Both the position numbers and the translations under genes were made by a program. Below the pieces are notes generated by a model. The model made no database searches. It was not told where the DNA came from and saw only the letters and a list, made by a program, of their open reading frames with translations. From the NCBI RefSeq assembly GCF_913063105.1, contig NZ_CAJXYQ010000006.1, positions 1-64,000 on the forward strand: a DNA stretch of 64,000 bases. Reading direction: 5' to 3'. Source of the DNA: an uncultured Draconibacterium sp. Its GTDB lineage: Bacteria > Bacteroidota > Bacteroidia > Bacteroidales > Prolixibacteraceae. Of the stretch, positions 63,131 through 64,000 are shown piece by piece (position 1 is the first letter of the stretch; every line of letters starts with the position of its first letter).

Positions 63131-63763
63131 TTAATGGATTAAATAAAACAAGGGAAAAAGGAATATCCAGATAAGGTCGACCAGGTGCCAGTATAATCCG
63201 CAGTTATCGAGCAAGGATGGCCTTTGTGCATTTACTTTTCCGCTGCTGACTCCTTTTATGGCAAAAACCATAATAACAAGCCCCACAACAATGTGCAGTG
63301 CATGTAATCCGGTCATAACAAAATACAATCCGAAGAAAAGTATTTCGCCCTGACTCATTTCGTTTAGCATTTGCTCTGATCCGGGCCATATTCCGTGCGA
63401 GAATTTTACGCCCCATTCAAAATACTTATTCACCAAAAAAACCAGTCCGATAAGAAAAGTTACACTAACCAGCGCAATGGCTACTTTTTTATGCCCTTTT
63501 TGCAAAGCTGTTGTCGACATGGCAATGGTCATACTACTTACCAACAAAATTACCGTATTTAAGGCCCCAATAAATGTATTCAGTTCCTCAGCTGCCAAAT
63601 GAAAAGCATCGGGATTAAGATAACGATATACCGAATACACAATAAACAAACCACCAAACAGTAATAATTCGGTAAAAATAAACAACCACATCCCAATTTT
63701 CGACGATTCAGGATCGTACATATCGGGGTGTTCTACATGATGTGCATGTTGATGTTCACTCAT
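63131..63763 (-). CDS. coxC: Cytochrome c oxidase subunit III
   Basis: Membrane subunit of about 210 residues with five helices, of the short bacterial subunit III type. SKIGMWLFIFTELLLFGGLF (about 24-43) is the family's first helix, and TGLHALHIVVGL near 150-161 the typical His-containing helix. I chose the ATG at 63763, giving a His-rich start MSEHQHAHHVEH and a one-base gap after coxA. The ATG at 63790 would overlap coxA by 26 bases. Confidence 0.92.
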   Translation of the reverse strand: MSEHQHAHHVEHPDMYDPESSKIGMWLFIFTELLLFGGLFIVYSVYRYLNPDAFHLAAEELNTFIGALNTVILLVSSMTIAMSTTALQKGHKKVAIALVSVTFLIGLVFLVNKYFEWGVKFSHGIWPGSEQMLNEMSQGEILFFGLYFVMTGLHALHIVVGLVIMVFAIKGVSSGKVNAQRPSLLDNCGLYWHLVDLIWIFLFPLFYLIH

Positions 63764-63764
63764 A

Positions 63765-64000
63765 TTATTTGTAGTTATATGGTCCGTCATTCTCTTCCAA
63801 AACCGGTTCTTCGTCGAAATTTAAAACCGGAGGAGGCGATGGAACTGTCCACTCCAGTGTTTTACTGTGCCACGGGTTAACCTCGGCAGGTGCGCCTTTG
63901 CGAGCCGACCGAACCAGGTTTACAACAATGATGATAAAACCGGTAACCAATACCCACGAGCCAAAAGTGCTCAGGATATTTCCTCCATGGAATTCATCCA
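63765..64000 (-). CDS. coxA: Cytochrome c oxidase subunit I, C-terminal part (cut by window edge)
   Basis: Only the last 77 or so residues are in the window. They include the end of the final membrane helix (GSWVLVTGFIIIVVNLVRS) and the cytoplasmic tail with NPWHSKTLEWTVPSPPP, the usual ending of subunit I. The heme and copper ligands lie outside. The gene runs off the right edge at 64000 on the minus strand and leads into coxC, subunit IV, coxB and cyoE. Confidence 0.9.
   Translation of the reverse strand, partial: DEFHGGNILSTFGSWVLVTGFIIIVVNLVRSARKGAPAEVNPWHSKTLEWTVPSPPPVLNFDEEPVLEENDGPYNYK

Noticed and set aside
1-64000. CRISPR arrays, tRNA or rRNA genes, prophage
   Set aside because: No regularly spaced repeats, T-loop motifs, ribosomal RNA sequence or phage genes were seen on either strand.

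Overview
The window reads as chromosomal DNA of a member of the Bacteroidota, most likely Bacteroidales/Marinilabiliales (Prolixibacteraceae-like). This is inferred from several traits. The ornithine transcarbamylase is of the Bacteroides N-succinylornithine type. Putative promoters carry the Bacteroidota -7 element TAnnTTTG. Shine-Dalgarno sequences are generally absent. HisIE is a fusion, and DUF4494 and Bacteroidota-style lipid A acyltransferases are present. Base composition is moderately AT-rich. A caa3-type oxidase locus indicates capacity for aerobic respiration.

Layout. 214-3955: a secreted GH29 fucosidase and a UroD-like methyltransferase-family gene, divergent from an AraC regulator. 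4053-8393 (-): carB and carA. 8614-19964 (+): a long amino-acid block argR, GNAT acyltransferase, argG, argC, argD, proC, proB, proA, argF', hisA, hisF, hisIE. 20193-21548: two uncharacterised proteins. 21838-24208 (-): a nitrogen cassette of porin-like protein, P-II regulator and ammonium transporter. 24585-28707 (-): two ArnT-like glycosyltransferases around an unnamed membrane protein. 28931-36624 (+): argH, gltB, gltD. 36915-39209 (-): a lipoprotein and two tandem LpxL-like acyltransferases. 39323-46174: GDPD, methyltransferase, esterase, a ChaN-like gene, an AAA_14/DUF4143 ATPase, a truncated second chaN copy and a PAS-LuxR regulator. 46176-49628 (-): mnmA, yicC, gmk, nadD. 49832-59186 (-): two hybrid histidine kinases, one with about 13 PAS domains. 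59603-64000 (-): a DEAD-box helicase, then cyoE-like, coxB, a subunit IV gene, coxC and the end of coxA.

How it fits together. Ammonium uptake (amtB/glnB), ammonium assimilation (gltBD), carbamoyl phosphate (carAB) and arginine/proline synthesis from glutamate sit within 35 kb. The transcarbamylase has Ala at the position that separates acetyl from succinyl specificity, which fits a succinylated arginine pathway. The GNAT protein between argR and argG is the natural candidate for its first step. argB and the deacylase are not in the window. A perfect match to the classical ARG box lies on the start of argR, between divergent promoters for carA and argR. A second box with the same 16-base core lies in front of the unnamed membrane protein at 26.3-27.0 kb, which suggests an unexpected ArgR target.

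I saw no CRISPR array, tRNA, rRNA, prophage or intact insertion sequence. I did not find a clear-cut undescribed defence or biosynthetic system. The best leads are the ArgR-linked membrane protein/glycosyltransferase genes, the Cys-rich GNAT protein, the structured argH leader and the chaN/AAA_14 rearrangement.
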